A DNA stretch of 64,000 nt from Dactylorhiza incarnata (Eukaryota; Streptophyta; Magnoliopsida; Asparagales; Orchidaceae): NCBI GenBank assembly GCA_033032865.1, contig JAWHQI010000068.1, positions 1,736,001 through 1,800,000 of the forward strand. The letters run 5' to 3'. The position numbers were made by a program, and so were the translations under genes. Below the pieces are notes generated by a model that was not told the origin of the DNA, ran no database searches, and worked only from the letters and a program-made list of their open reading frames with translations. This document shows positions 11,690-21,790 of this stretch, piece after piece. The stretch's first letter is position 1. Every line of letters starts with the position of its first letter.

Positions 11690-12545
11690 ATCAGGTAGCT
11701 AATATTTGGCTTGTAGTTCAATAATCTCATCAAATTGTTATCTGCGATCATACCAAGATATTTTTTTCATATAGAGAATATGATTACATCAATGAGGCGC
11801 TAGGTGAATGTTCTAAGGAATAGTACGTAGGAACTGAGTTGCACGCGATAACCATAAAAATGACAACATCGATGAACCAATTAGACGAATAGTACCTAAG
11901 ATGATTGAGATCTCAGGCTCGTATCAAATGCCCCTACGAAGAGTTTCTGGGGGTTCCGAGATCCCAACCTCGTATCACGCTGCCCTTATGTATAGTTATT
12001 GTGGGTTTCACTGCCCAATCTTATATCAAATGCCCCATGTCGAGTTTTCGGGGGTTCCGCTGTCGGTCAGTGGACGGGGGTCAAGGGGGCAGCGCCCCCT
12101 GCAGGGTCCGGGGGCAGCGCCCCTGGCCCAATTTTTTTTTGTATATTAACTACGACCATCTCCGCACGGGCTTCGCCCGTGCTCGCTGACACAAATTAGC
12201 GGGATACAAGTGTACGTAATTGTTAGGGTCGGCACATCAGGTAGCCATTCTTTGACTTGTATCTCAATGACTCGTTAAATTGCTACCATGGAATACCCTG
12301 AGATCATACCAAGTTAATTATTTCTTTCTGTAAGGAGAATATGATGATTACATCAATGAGACGCTAGGTAAATGTTCCATTAAGGTAGGAGGTCAGTCAC
12401 GATAGTGACGAAGCTGACTACATTGATGAGTAGATTAGACGAATAATCTAAGACAAGAGATCCCAACTTCGTATCAAATGCCCGGCCCTACGAAGAGTTT
12501 TGTGGGTTTCGAGATCCTAATAACGTATCAAATGACCTTACACAT
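11690..12545. repeat. Internal direct repeat of the CACTA element around a GC-rich hairpin
   Basis: A block beginning CGGCACATCAGGTAGC (11691) and running through CGTATCAAATGCCC to about 11960 recurs at 12231-12545, offset about 540 bp, with roughly 75-80 percent identity by eye. Between them, 12058-12135 contains GGGGGCAGCGCCCC twice, a strong hairpin, followed by GCACGGGCTTCGCCCGTGC (12166-12184), another perfect stem. No coding potential; the three frames of about 65-95 codons here are GC-repeat translations. Confidence 0.6.
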
Positions 12546-12699
12546 GCTGCTTGCCTCTTCATATGAAATATGATAATTAATATGAAGGCATTAATATTAT
12601 GGAGGGAAGTTAAAAACTTTTCCCCCCAAAATTTACTTAACTCCCCCAAGAAATAAAATAAAAAATTAATATTACATATGCTGCTTGCCTCTTCATATT

Positions 12700-14210
12700 A
12701 CCGTGCCCTAACTCTCCCCCATATCCCGCTCAAAATCGCCGTTCCGCCTCCTGCGATGCTCGCTCCCGCTCCGCCACTCGTGACGCTCGTTCCCGTTCGA
12801 TGACAGCGCTCACCTCCGACTACGGTGGCTTCTCTCTTCCCCCTTTGCGCCAATTAAGTTCGTAACACCGCTTCCCGCTAGGTCATTTCCACCCTGTTTC
12901 TAACCTATTTCGCCGGCTGCGATTCCAGAAGTAAGACGCCAATCCAGCGAACAATAAGAAACGGCGAGCGCAAGTAGAGGCGTTGAGCGACTGCTTCTCC
13001 TTGACATCTCGAGCGACTGTTTCTCCTTGCCGCTAGGTCATTTTCCTTTTCCGGTTTCCCCTGTTTTCAGACCCTATTTCGCCAACTACGGCTCTGCATC
13101 TGCGAGTGTGGCAGGCCGCAGGTCTCACCTTCTCTGGATCATAGGAGCTGGTCAAAACTTTTCTTCTTGGTAATGGTAAGTGATTGTGAATCTGTGATAG
13201 TCATGCCTGCTCTGCTGTGATAGTCGTGGCCTAACCTTTACATACTTTTCTGAAATTAATTCCTGCACTATTTTAGCTGAAATTTTGAGAAGATTTCATT
13301 CTCATTTTGTGATCCATGTTTGTGATTCCATTTATAAGATAATGTTTTCTGTGATTTTCTTCTTGGTAAGTGATGGTGTTTGCTACTTTGCTCTTTGCTG
13401 ACTGCTGTTTCCATATTTTTCTGGCATGATGAGCTTCATCCTCTTTACTGTAAACATATGCAGAAAGACGTAAATATGGAAGCATGATAAAACTTTCCTG
13501 TTTGTGCCAAATTTAAAACCCGTGATAGTTAGTCCCGTCACGGGCGCAGACAGGGAGTTAATTATGTTCACAAAAAAGAAATTATATTTCGTAATGCCTC
13601 CACTGTCATGAATGCAGGCTCAATTTTTCTATTTTATCTCTATGCAGAATAATTTCTGACTATCTTTTCCCCATTCCTTACCAGAGGACTCTGCGATGGT
13701 TGCTCCGTCTCCCTTATTGATCATGTCTGATTGCTTAATCCAGGTTCACAATCTGTATTCTTTGCATGAGCTTCATATATGTGGCTCAATGGATCTTCCT
13801 GGAGCCATGAGAGCGATGAAGTTCTGCCCTGAATGGTGAGTTTTTGTTTCTTTGTTTACTTTTAATTGAATAAAAAATTTCATGTTCCACATTTATGCAC
13901 CTCAACAACAATATTTTGTGAACCTCTACTATTTTTGATTGGCTTTTATACCCATTGAGAGACAAGTTGAATCTCTTCGATAAAAAATACAATATTTCAT
14001 CTAATACCAAGGTTTGCATCTCTTTAAATCCATACTTTTTACAGCATTATTTTCTTGAGTTAATTATCAGTGCATGGTTATGTCTCATGCTTTGAGATGG
14101 GTTCATAACAAGTTTCCTGGAAAGCTACATTGGAGACGAAGAGATCAGAGGCTGGGCCAAGCTCAGTTCTTTGTGAATTTTACTTTCTTTATATTGGAAA
14201 ATTATGTTTA
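12700..14210 (+). other. Probable captured host-gene fragment inside the CACTA element
   Basis: From 12700 the composition changes to a CT-rich, CpG-containing sequence like a plant 5' UTR. It is followed by alternating AT-rich and balanced segments like introns and exons. The clearest exon is 13685-13835: preceded by a pyrimidine-rich stretch ending CCAG, followed by GTGAGT, open throughout, with an ATG at 13696. It encodes NLYSLHELHICGSMDLPGAM and then RAMKFCPEW. A second candidate open segment is near 14080-14190 (RWVHNKFPGKLHW). I do not recognise the source gene. Capture of gene fragments by CACTA elements is well known; that this is one is inference from the splice sites and composition. 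Confidence 0.45.
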
Positions 14211-14784
14211 GAGTTGTGTTTAATTAGTTTTATCCTATTGATATATAATTATATAGTTTAGTTCTTTAGCTTATATGTTTGTGTCATGAGATAATTATAT
14301 AGTTTAGTTCTGTAGCTTATATAATTGTGTCGTGATATCATACTAAGAAGGCTTATGCTCTCTATGCAAATGAGTTTTCTTATTCAACGTAGGATAATAT
14401 ACATATCTTGCGTCACGCCAAACTTTTGAAATGAGCACTACGATTAGAATAAACGTGTGCTCTAAGTAGAAGGAATAATGATAACTAGAAACAATGTAGT
14501 TCAATACAACTACTATTTAGTGTATAGCTTTGTTCTTTGCACCTGCATTCTGATGGTAAATCATGTTGATCATAGTTATGATGCCAACTAAATTATCCAT
14601 TTATGTACTAATTTTTTATTTTCCTGATATTCAGATGGATTTCTGCGCAAAAAGATTTTTTTAGGTCTAATTGGTAAAATGATGTTATTTTTGGGTTACG
14701 GGTAACACTCATCTTATTCTATTAAAATGTATTTAATTATTTTTCATAGATTTAGACTGATAAATTTTTTTAAATAAATCGAAC

Positions 14785-15238
14785 ATGTATTTGCCACTAC
14801 TTCAAATCGTGGCAAATATTTTTTTAAATAAAAATTTTAAGTATTTGCCACGGTTTCAAATCATGGCAAATATTTTTTTTAATAAATCGGTCAAGTATTT
14901 GCCACGGTTGCAAACCGTGGCAAATACTTTTTTTAGAAACCTGCCAAACATTAGCCACGGCAAAATGTCGTGGCTAATAATGAACTTTTAGCCACGGTAG
15001 AAGAAACGTGGCAAATAACTGTTGAAACCAAGACCTTTAGCCACGGTTTAAATTCGCGGCTGAAATTTGTGGCAAAAGAGTATTAGCCACGGACTGGGCG
15101 TGGCAAATACTATTTGCCACGCGCGCATTGCCCACGCCCATTTACCGTGGGCAGGCCGTGGCTAAAGGTCTTTTGCCACGGTTTTGGACGTTTTGCCACG
15201 GCAATTTGCCCTGGCTAAAAGTCCATTTTCTGGTAGTG
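14785..15238. repeat. CACTA right subterminal repeats and terminal inverted repeat
   Basis: About fifteen TTGCCACGG/TAGCCACGG motifs and complements between 14790 and 15205, then the terminal inverted repeat 15212-15238. The 68-codon frame at 14785-14991 is a translation of the repeat and not a gene. Confidence 0.85.
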
Positions 15239-15484
15239 TCCCCTCCTGAACACAGACACAGTTATGCTATTTCCACAAGAAATGTTCAGAAGAGGAGATA
15301 CAACATTCATGAATGTTGGTGTTGTGGTGAAGTGGGACACTTTGCCATAGATTGTTGGTACAATCGCAATGTGCCAAGTGCAAAGAAGAGTCTTCCTGCA
15401 AAGAGTGCAGCTGGTGTGAGGTCATATCATCATGCTAACTAGGACCTAGGACCCAAAATTGTTTGGGCTCCTAAGGGTAACTAA
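15239..15484 (+). pseudogene. gag: Copia Gag of element C, 3' segment with zinc knuckle
   Basis: Continues the Gag frame interrupted at 11044. It encodes RRYNIHECWCCGEVGHFAID, in which CWCCGEVGHFAIDC is a standard CCHC zinc knuckle (C-x2-C-x4-H-x4-C) for RNA binding. A TAG interrupts at 15439, and the frame ends with VWAPKGN and TAA (15482-15484). The same arrangement ends Gag of D. The stop is followed at once by the pyrimidine-rich ACTACTTCTTGCAGG, which looks like a 3' splice site (see findings). Confidence 0.85.
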
Positions 15485-18400
15485 ACTACTTCTTGCAGGT
15501 TAGTTCAACTACCAGCCTCAACCAAGTTTGGCACTTGGACAGTGGGTGCTCAAGGCACATGACAGGAAACAGAAATCTTCTACAGGACTACAATGCAGTG
15601 AACAATGGACCCAAAGTTATGTTTGGGGGATCTAAAAGAGGAATCACCAAGGGATATGGTATGATCTCCAATGGCATTGTCTCAATCACAAGTGTAGCTT
15701 ATGTTGAAGGGTTGCAACACAACCTAGTAAGCATAACTCAACTTTGTGATCTAGGCTATGTCATTGAATTCCACAATGACAAGTGCTTGATCAAAAAGTC
15801 TAATGACTTAGAGACCATTCTCTCAAGCACTAGGAGTGGGAATGTTTATTGCTTAGACTTTATATGCAGTAATTCTCTTACATCTGTATGTCTAGTAGCT
15901 AATGAGAATGAGTCTCTTTGTGTTCAATGGCACAAGAGACTTGCTCACATTAACTACAAGACAATGTATAGACTATTCTCTAAAAACATTGTTAGGAATA
16001 GTCCTAATTTAACATGTATTAAAAGTGGTCCCTGTCAAGCTTGCTTAATGGGTAAGCAAACAAGGGCAACCTTTAAAAGTATTGGCTCCAAAGACACTAA
16101 AAGATCTCTTTATCTCTTGGATATGGATTTGTTTGGTCCTTTGCCAATTCAGAGCCTAGGAGGGAAGTTGTATACGTTGGTGATTGTTGATGATCACTCA
16201 AAATATACATCGGTATTCTTCCTTAAGAAGAAGTCTGATAAGTTGAATGTCTTTATAAATCATGTCAAAGCAATTCAGAATGACTTACAATATGTTGTGG
16301 TCAGGACTAGGACTGACCATGGAACAAAATTTCAATCTGAAGCCATGACAAGGTTTTGTCAAGAATATGGTATCACCCAAGAGTTCTCCTCCCCATGACT
16401 CCACAACAAAATGGTGTGGCTGAGAGGAGGTATAGAACCTTTATAGAAGCTGGAAGAACATTTCTTAGTGACTCCTCACTCCCAGAATACTTCTGGGCTG
16501 AGGCAGTCAATACTGCATGTTATGTTCTTAATAGGGCAACCATCAATAATGTTCATCGAATAACCCCCTACGAGATTCTGAAAGGCAAACAACCTATAAT
16601 ATCATATTTTAGAATCTTTGGCTCCAAATGATACATTTTAAACAATGGAAAATCTCAATTAACAAAGTTTGCTGAAAAATGCTTTGTGGGGGTTCTTGTT
16701 GGCTATAGCTCACATAGTAGATCTTATTGAGTGTATAACAATAAAACTCATGTTGTAGAGGAGTATATGCATGTAGTATTTGATGAGACCAGCCTAATCA
16801 ATAAGTGCTGGTCTAGTTCTTCTATTTTGACAGGGAACGAAAAGGACTTGGAAAGGATATTTGTACAATACACACCCAGCAGTAACAAAGTATATTCAGA
16901 TGCAGCCATCCCTGAAGAGCAAGAGGTCCATGGTGCTGAAGACACTACTGAACCAGCAGAAGTAGTACAGCAAGCTGAGGATAGATTGCCTACAACTGTA
17001 AGACATCTAAGGGATCATCCAAGAGAACAGATAATTGGAGATCAGAATCAAGGGGTGTTAACCAGAAGCAGGGCTCATAATGAGGCCCTATTCTTGAGCT
17101 TCCTATCACAAATGGAGCCCAAGAAGTTTGAAGAATCAAACCAAGACACCTTTTGGATTCAAGCAATGCATGAAGAAATTCTAAAATTCAATAGATGCAA
17201 GGTATGAAAGTTGGTGCCAAAACCTCTAGGACACAATATTATTGGCACCAAATGGATTTACAGGAACAAGTTAGATGAAAATGGCACAATCATAAAGAAC
17301 AAGGCAAGGTTGGTAGCCAAGTGCTATAGACAGGAAGAAGGGATAGACTTTGATCAAACCTTTGCCCCAGGGATAGACTTTGATCAACCCTCTCTAATCA
17401 TGTATATTTACTTAGGAAAACTCTTTATGGTTTAAAGCAAGCCCCACGGCTTGGTATGAGACATTGTATAACTTTCTCATCAAGAACAAGTTCTTGAAGG
17501 GAAATATAGATAGTATATTATTTCTTAGGGAAACACGGGGAAAGTGTCTTCGATCTAGTCCAAATATATGTTGATGACATAATATTTGGGTCTACTGATG
17601 ACAACCTTAGCAAAAGGTTTGCCAACCTAATGTAGGGGGAGTTTGAGATGAAAAGTATGAGAGAGCTCAAGTACTTTTAGGCCTCCAAGTGAAATAGTCT
17701 GATGATTCATCTCTCAGAACAAGCACACTAGGGATCTTATGAAGAAGTTTGGGATGGAATCAGCTTCCACCATGAAAACTCCCATGGGGTCCAACATTTC
17801 CCTAGACAAGGATGAAAAGGGCAAGGCCTTTGATGAATCCATGTACAGGTGCATCATTGGATCCCTATTATATTTAACTGCTAGTAGACCAGATATTATG
17901 TATGTTACATGTGTGTGTGTTATGTACAAGGTATATCCTAAGGAATCTCATTACTCAGCTGCAAAGAGGATTTTGAGATACCTTAAAGGTAGCCTACATC
18001 TTGGCCTTTGGTACCCTAAGAACAATGATTTTGAACTAACATGATTTTCAGATGGATATTTTGCAGGCTGCAAAGAAGACAGGAAAAGCACAAGTGACCC
18101 TTGTCAAATCCTAGGAAGGAGGTTGATATCATGGAGCAGCAAAAAGCAGACAAGTGTGGCAATATACACTGCTGAGTCTGAATACATTGTTGCAGGAAGT
18201 TGTTGTTCACAACTACTATAGATTCAACATCAGTTAGAGGACTACAACCTCAAGGTAAGTGATTCTCCTCTTTATTGTGACTCATCCAGTGTTATCTCTA
18301 TTGCTAAGAATCCTGTCTCTCATAGCAGGACTAAGCACATAGAGATAAGGTATCATTTTATAAGAGAACATGTTGAATGTAAAGATACCTGCCTTGAATT

Positions 18401-18500
18401 TGTCCCCACTAACAATCAAGTTGATGATATCTTTACAAAGCCATTGGACGAGGCCATGTTTAATGCTTTCAAAATTGAACTAGGAATGTTAAATGTTGAG
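15485..18500 (+). pseudogene. pol: Copia Pol of element C: protease, integrase, RT, RNase H
   Basis: Protease with WHLDSGCSRHMTG near 15526 (Asp-Ser-Gly intact). Integrase zinc finger from WHKRLAHINYKTM to CQACLMGKQTRATF. Catalytic core: first Asp in LDMDLFGPLP (about 16120), second in RTDHGTKF (about 16315), a frameshift near 16397, and Glu in NGVAERRYRTF (about 16415). A stop comes after FRIFGSK (16629) and another near 16730. RT starts after a TGA at 17206 (GTKWIYRNKLDENG, ARLVAK), loses its middle between about 17395 and 17425, and resumes with YGLKQAP and YVDDIIFGST (about 17565) with frameshifts. RNase H fragments run to about 18470 (IYTAESEYI, KHIEIRYHFIREHV, DIFTKPL) and end at TAG near 18500. 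It is not functional. Domain order PR-INT-RT-RH confirms Ty1/copia. Confidence 0.85.
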
Positions 18501-18589
18501 TAGTGTAAAATATTTCTCTCTTTCAATCATGTATGATACAAAGCATGTCTTGTTGTAACTTAAAGTGTTGTCACATCAACTCTATTAGT

Positions 18590-18950
18590 GGCATGGTTAG
18601 ACCTTCAAACAATCATATCTCAAATGAATTTATGGTTAGGTAGTAAGATCAGCTAAAACAGAACAGTCTGTTTCAGCTGAGCCGCTGAGATAGCTGGAAA
18701 AATCTTAGCTGAGATACTGAGATGGCTAAATCTATCCCAGTGGCTGACAGTGCTCTGTCCCAGTGGCTAGGTAGCCGTATCAGCGGTTTCGCTGAGATGG
18801 GTTGGTTTCATTATATTTTTTCTAAATGCAACCCCAAATTGAACCATTACCACTTACAATTATAAGAGCAATTAAATCTAATTATTAGGGTTAATTATAC
18901 CTAAGTACAAGGCCATATAAATAGTTAATCTTATTAGTGAAAGGTACACG
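18590..18950 (+). promoter_or_regulatory. Post-pol promoter-like region of element C
   Basis: Non-coding. 18687-18801 carries GCCGCTGAGATAG, TTAGCTGAGATACTGAGATGG and CAGCGGTTTCGCTGAGATGG, the same CCGCTGAGA/TCTCAGCGG motif that fills the LTR of C (37455-37650). It is followed by a TATA box (CATATAAATAG, 18914-18924). Without the F insertion the ATG of ORF3 would lie about 105 bp downstream. D has the same order with its own motif. I infer an internal promoter for ORF3. Confidence 0.5.
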
Positions 18951-20024
18951 TGTTGGATTGATAGGCGCCCATAGAGGGGGGGGGGGGGGTGAATAAGAGA
19001 ATAAAAATTCATTTTATAATTTTAAGGAAATTACTAAATTATTTAGGAATAAATGTGAGCAAAATAACAATTTAGCAAAAAGTAATTCACAATAATAAAA
19101 TTTACTCCAAATGAATGAAATCAAGTAAACACAAATAGAGACATGATTGTATTATATATATATAAAGGTGTTTACATAAATTTGATTTCAATATCGCTAG
19201 AAATCAGAGGCGTACAAATGAAAATATCTTCTCCTTTTCTGTACTAACTTATATCCCCACAAACCGGTTGTCTTTAGTCTATCCTTCCCCGGATATGGCC
19301 TCAAGCTGCACTAGCCAAACCTAACCCCAGATATGGCCTCGAGCACCCCTAAGATCTATTTGCCTAGACCTAGTCGCCAACTCACAGGGCGAATTTCCCC
19401 CTAAGCCGCGCATGGACCTAGTCGCCAACACAAGGCGATTTTACTACAAAAATTCACAATAATGAAATAAAGTAAATGAAAAGAACTCCCTCTATGAGAT
19501 TTCTGAAGATGATGATGAAGGATCGATGTAGCATAAGCAAGGTTGAAGCGATCATTCTTCGGATGTAGCATGGCGGCTTCCTTCTCCAGAAATCTTCTTT
19601 GGCTTTGAGTGGGAGATGAACTTTCGGCAGATTAACAGTTCTGGAATTGTGGCACAAGTAATCTCTCTGGAAGCTCTAACCAAAACGAGAGAGAAGCCAT
19701 CAATTCATAGAACTTGGAGATAGCGCCTGCGGCAGCTCCTAGCGCCTGCGGCAGCGATCATGTAGATGCGGTTACGAAACTGTCGCAGTGTGGCGTAGTG
19801 CACGAACTTGAGCTAGCGCCAGGCAGTAGTGCTAGCGCTAGCGCCAGGCAGTAGCCCTAGCGCTGGCGGAGCTCTCCTTCAGAGAATTTGATTTGAAGTT
19901 GATGTCTACCTGTGGAGTATTGCACCTATAGTTCCTGCACACTATAAACACACGACAAGCAAGATCAAATACAATATAGGATTTGATCTTCTCAAACAAA
20001 GGGATGTGACACACATGTCCAACA
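18951..20024 (-). repeat. 3' LTR of element F
   Basis: Plus-strand ends TGTTGGATTGATAGGCGCCC and CACACATGTCCAACA. It contains a run of 14 G (18976-18989) and the GCTAGCGCC-type palindrome cluster (19720-19868). The TATA box is mutated here (CTATGAATTG, sense), whereas the 5' copy has CTATAAATTG. No gene is present. Confidence 0.9.
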
Positions 20025-21790
20025 ATCTCCCCCTTTTGATAAACAAATCCTCTTAGTAAGAAATCAACAAAGGTGTTTATAGAATATGATAAGCGAGATA
20101 AAAGTGCAAGCATGAGAATGTGCATACTCCCCCTTATATTAATGCTCCCCCTACATAAATGCAATTTATGTTTTACACCCCCTAAAAAGATAGATTGCAT
20201 TAATTAGTCTCCCCTTAATCTTCTAGATTTCTCCTCTAGATTTCTTCAAATAATCTCCCACTTTTGGTATTATCAAAAGAAGGTGGGGTAAGGGAAGTAA
20301 GGAGTCATTCTTTATAAATGAGAATTCATGATCGAACTTTTATAATATATGAAATGATAAAGAATTTAAGCATAGTATATACAAGAGATTTCAAATAAAA
20401 AGATAAGAGTTGTAAGCAAGCGGAAGATTATAAGAAACATCTTTTTGTAAGTATGAAAAACATAATTATAAATATGAGTTTAAGTTCAAAATGTAAAGAT
20501 GTTTTAACCTTTTTGAAATCTCAAAGTTTTTCATAAAAATACCAAGCATGAAATGAACATATCAAAAAGAGATTATACTACAATGTTACTAAATTTTAAG
20601 TTTAAGAGCTACCAAACATTGTAGAGATCATGCTAGGTTATCTAGTGCATGTCTTATACAAAGAGTAGTATAGATAAAGCATTAGAATCCAATACTCATG
20701 AGAAGAAGTGTTATGAAAGATAATGAAGTGCACATAAGTGTATTTTGAGCACTGTTAACAACTGATTTTAATCACAAAATACAAGACATATGTAGAGTAA
20801 AGTGCACAATAAAACACAAGTATTTTAACTTTTGCACACTTTAATGCACATAATTTTTAATAAAGTGGTGTAATAACCAAGGTTTGCACAAGACACTTTA
20901 CTATTCTTTCCAAGTAGTACTTAGTTGAGTTATATTTGTCTATATTTTTTGTTCACTTCTGTGAGACAACATTCTCCGAATACAAATGTTTTGCAAACCC
21001 AACAAAATTTTAAACTCAACCACTTTTCGTAAATTTTAAGTGCAATTCAAATGTAGTGTAGATAATAAACTTAAGCAAGTTTTAATTCATTGTACAATTA
21101 TAATACACAAGCAAACATATTTTATATTTAAACACACATGTTGATTACCAAAATAAGTGAGTGAAATGTATCATTATCAATCATCAAATATTTACTCATA
21201 CTTAGAGACATGCTAAGCTTGGATCTACACATATTTTTCAATACAATTGATGCACTTAATTAGATATATCAAAGCATGATAAACAAAATAATGTTCATAG
21301 TAATAAGAAGAAATAAGTTTTAACATTGTAAATAATTCTAAATAATAGAATTCATACATGCTTGATATTAGCAATAAAGATCACATAGTTTTTTTGTTGT
21401 TTTGAAAATTTTTAATGAAAGAAAAAACATAAAACCACAAAAACATATTTTTGTATTTTTGAATTTTGAAGTTTTGTAGTTGATTTGTCATAATATAAAT
21501 AAAACAAAAATAACAAAATTCATAAACACAAAAACTAAGTAGTACATATGAACTAATATATTTTTATAGTTTTTTAGAAATTAAAAAAAACAAAAAAAAA
21601 TGAACACCCACGCTAGCGCCGGCGCTAGTGCTAGCGTGAAAAACAGTAAGTGATTTTTTGAAAATTTAAAAGTTTCACTTTTTGATCTTGATTAAGAGTC
21701 CTTAGAGTAGTCTTATGCATAAATTTTGTAATTTATGGAGATGTCTTGATTGCTCAATTTGCATAAAACTTTAGCAATTTTCAAATAGCT
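20025..21790 (-). other. Non-coding 3' region of element F, conserved with E
   Basis: AT-rich with no protein-like frame. By eye it aligns with 44305-46210 of E over many blocks, such as CATGCTAGGTTATCTAGTGC, CCAATACTCATGAGAAGAAG and ATTTACTCATACTTAGAG. E and F differ completely in gag and E has no pol, so this stretch is better conserved than the coding parts. At 21609-21638 it holds CGCTAGCGCCGGCGCTAG, the LTR palindrome of this family. The role is likely packaging, RNA stability or regulation; this is inference. Confidence 0.55.
21609..21638. promoter_or_regulatory. LTR-type palindrome after pol in element F
   Basis: ACGCTAGCGCCGGCGCTAGT followed by GCTAGCGTGA, about 150 bp beyond the pol stop. 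It shares the GCTAGCGCC core with the LTRs of F and with a copy at the matching place in E (46218-46248). Confidence 0.5.

Larger units (their letters stand above)
11045..15238. mobile_element. En/Spm (CACTA) DNA transposon, non-autonomous, 4194 bp
   Basis: Starts CACTACTAGAAAAATGACTT and ends AAGTCCATTTTCTGGTAGTG. The ends are inverted repeats of about 27 bp beginning CACTA. The 3-bp target duplication TCC is exact (11042-11044 and 15239-15241), as expected for this superfamily. Both subterminal regions are dense in TAGCCACGG/CCGTGGCTA motifs, the usual transposase-binding arrays. No transposase (TNPD/TNPA-like) is encoded: the longest frames are under 105 codons and not protein-like. It must be mobilised by an enzyme made elsewhere. 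It interrupts gag of C in a way that leaves the frame intact after clean excision. Confidence 0.93.

Noticed and set aside
12700..13150. An intact host gene promoter and first exon in the CACTA element
   Set aside because: The composition fits a 5' UTR, but no continuous coding structure could be followed beyond one clear exon. It is listed only as a captured fragment.
14785..14991. 68-codon ORF with a repeated peptide near the right CACTA end
   Set aside because: The peptide repeat mirrors the DNA subterminal repeats bound by transposase; there is no start or stop logic of a gene.
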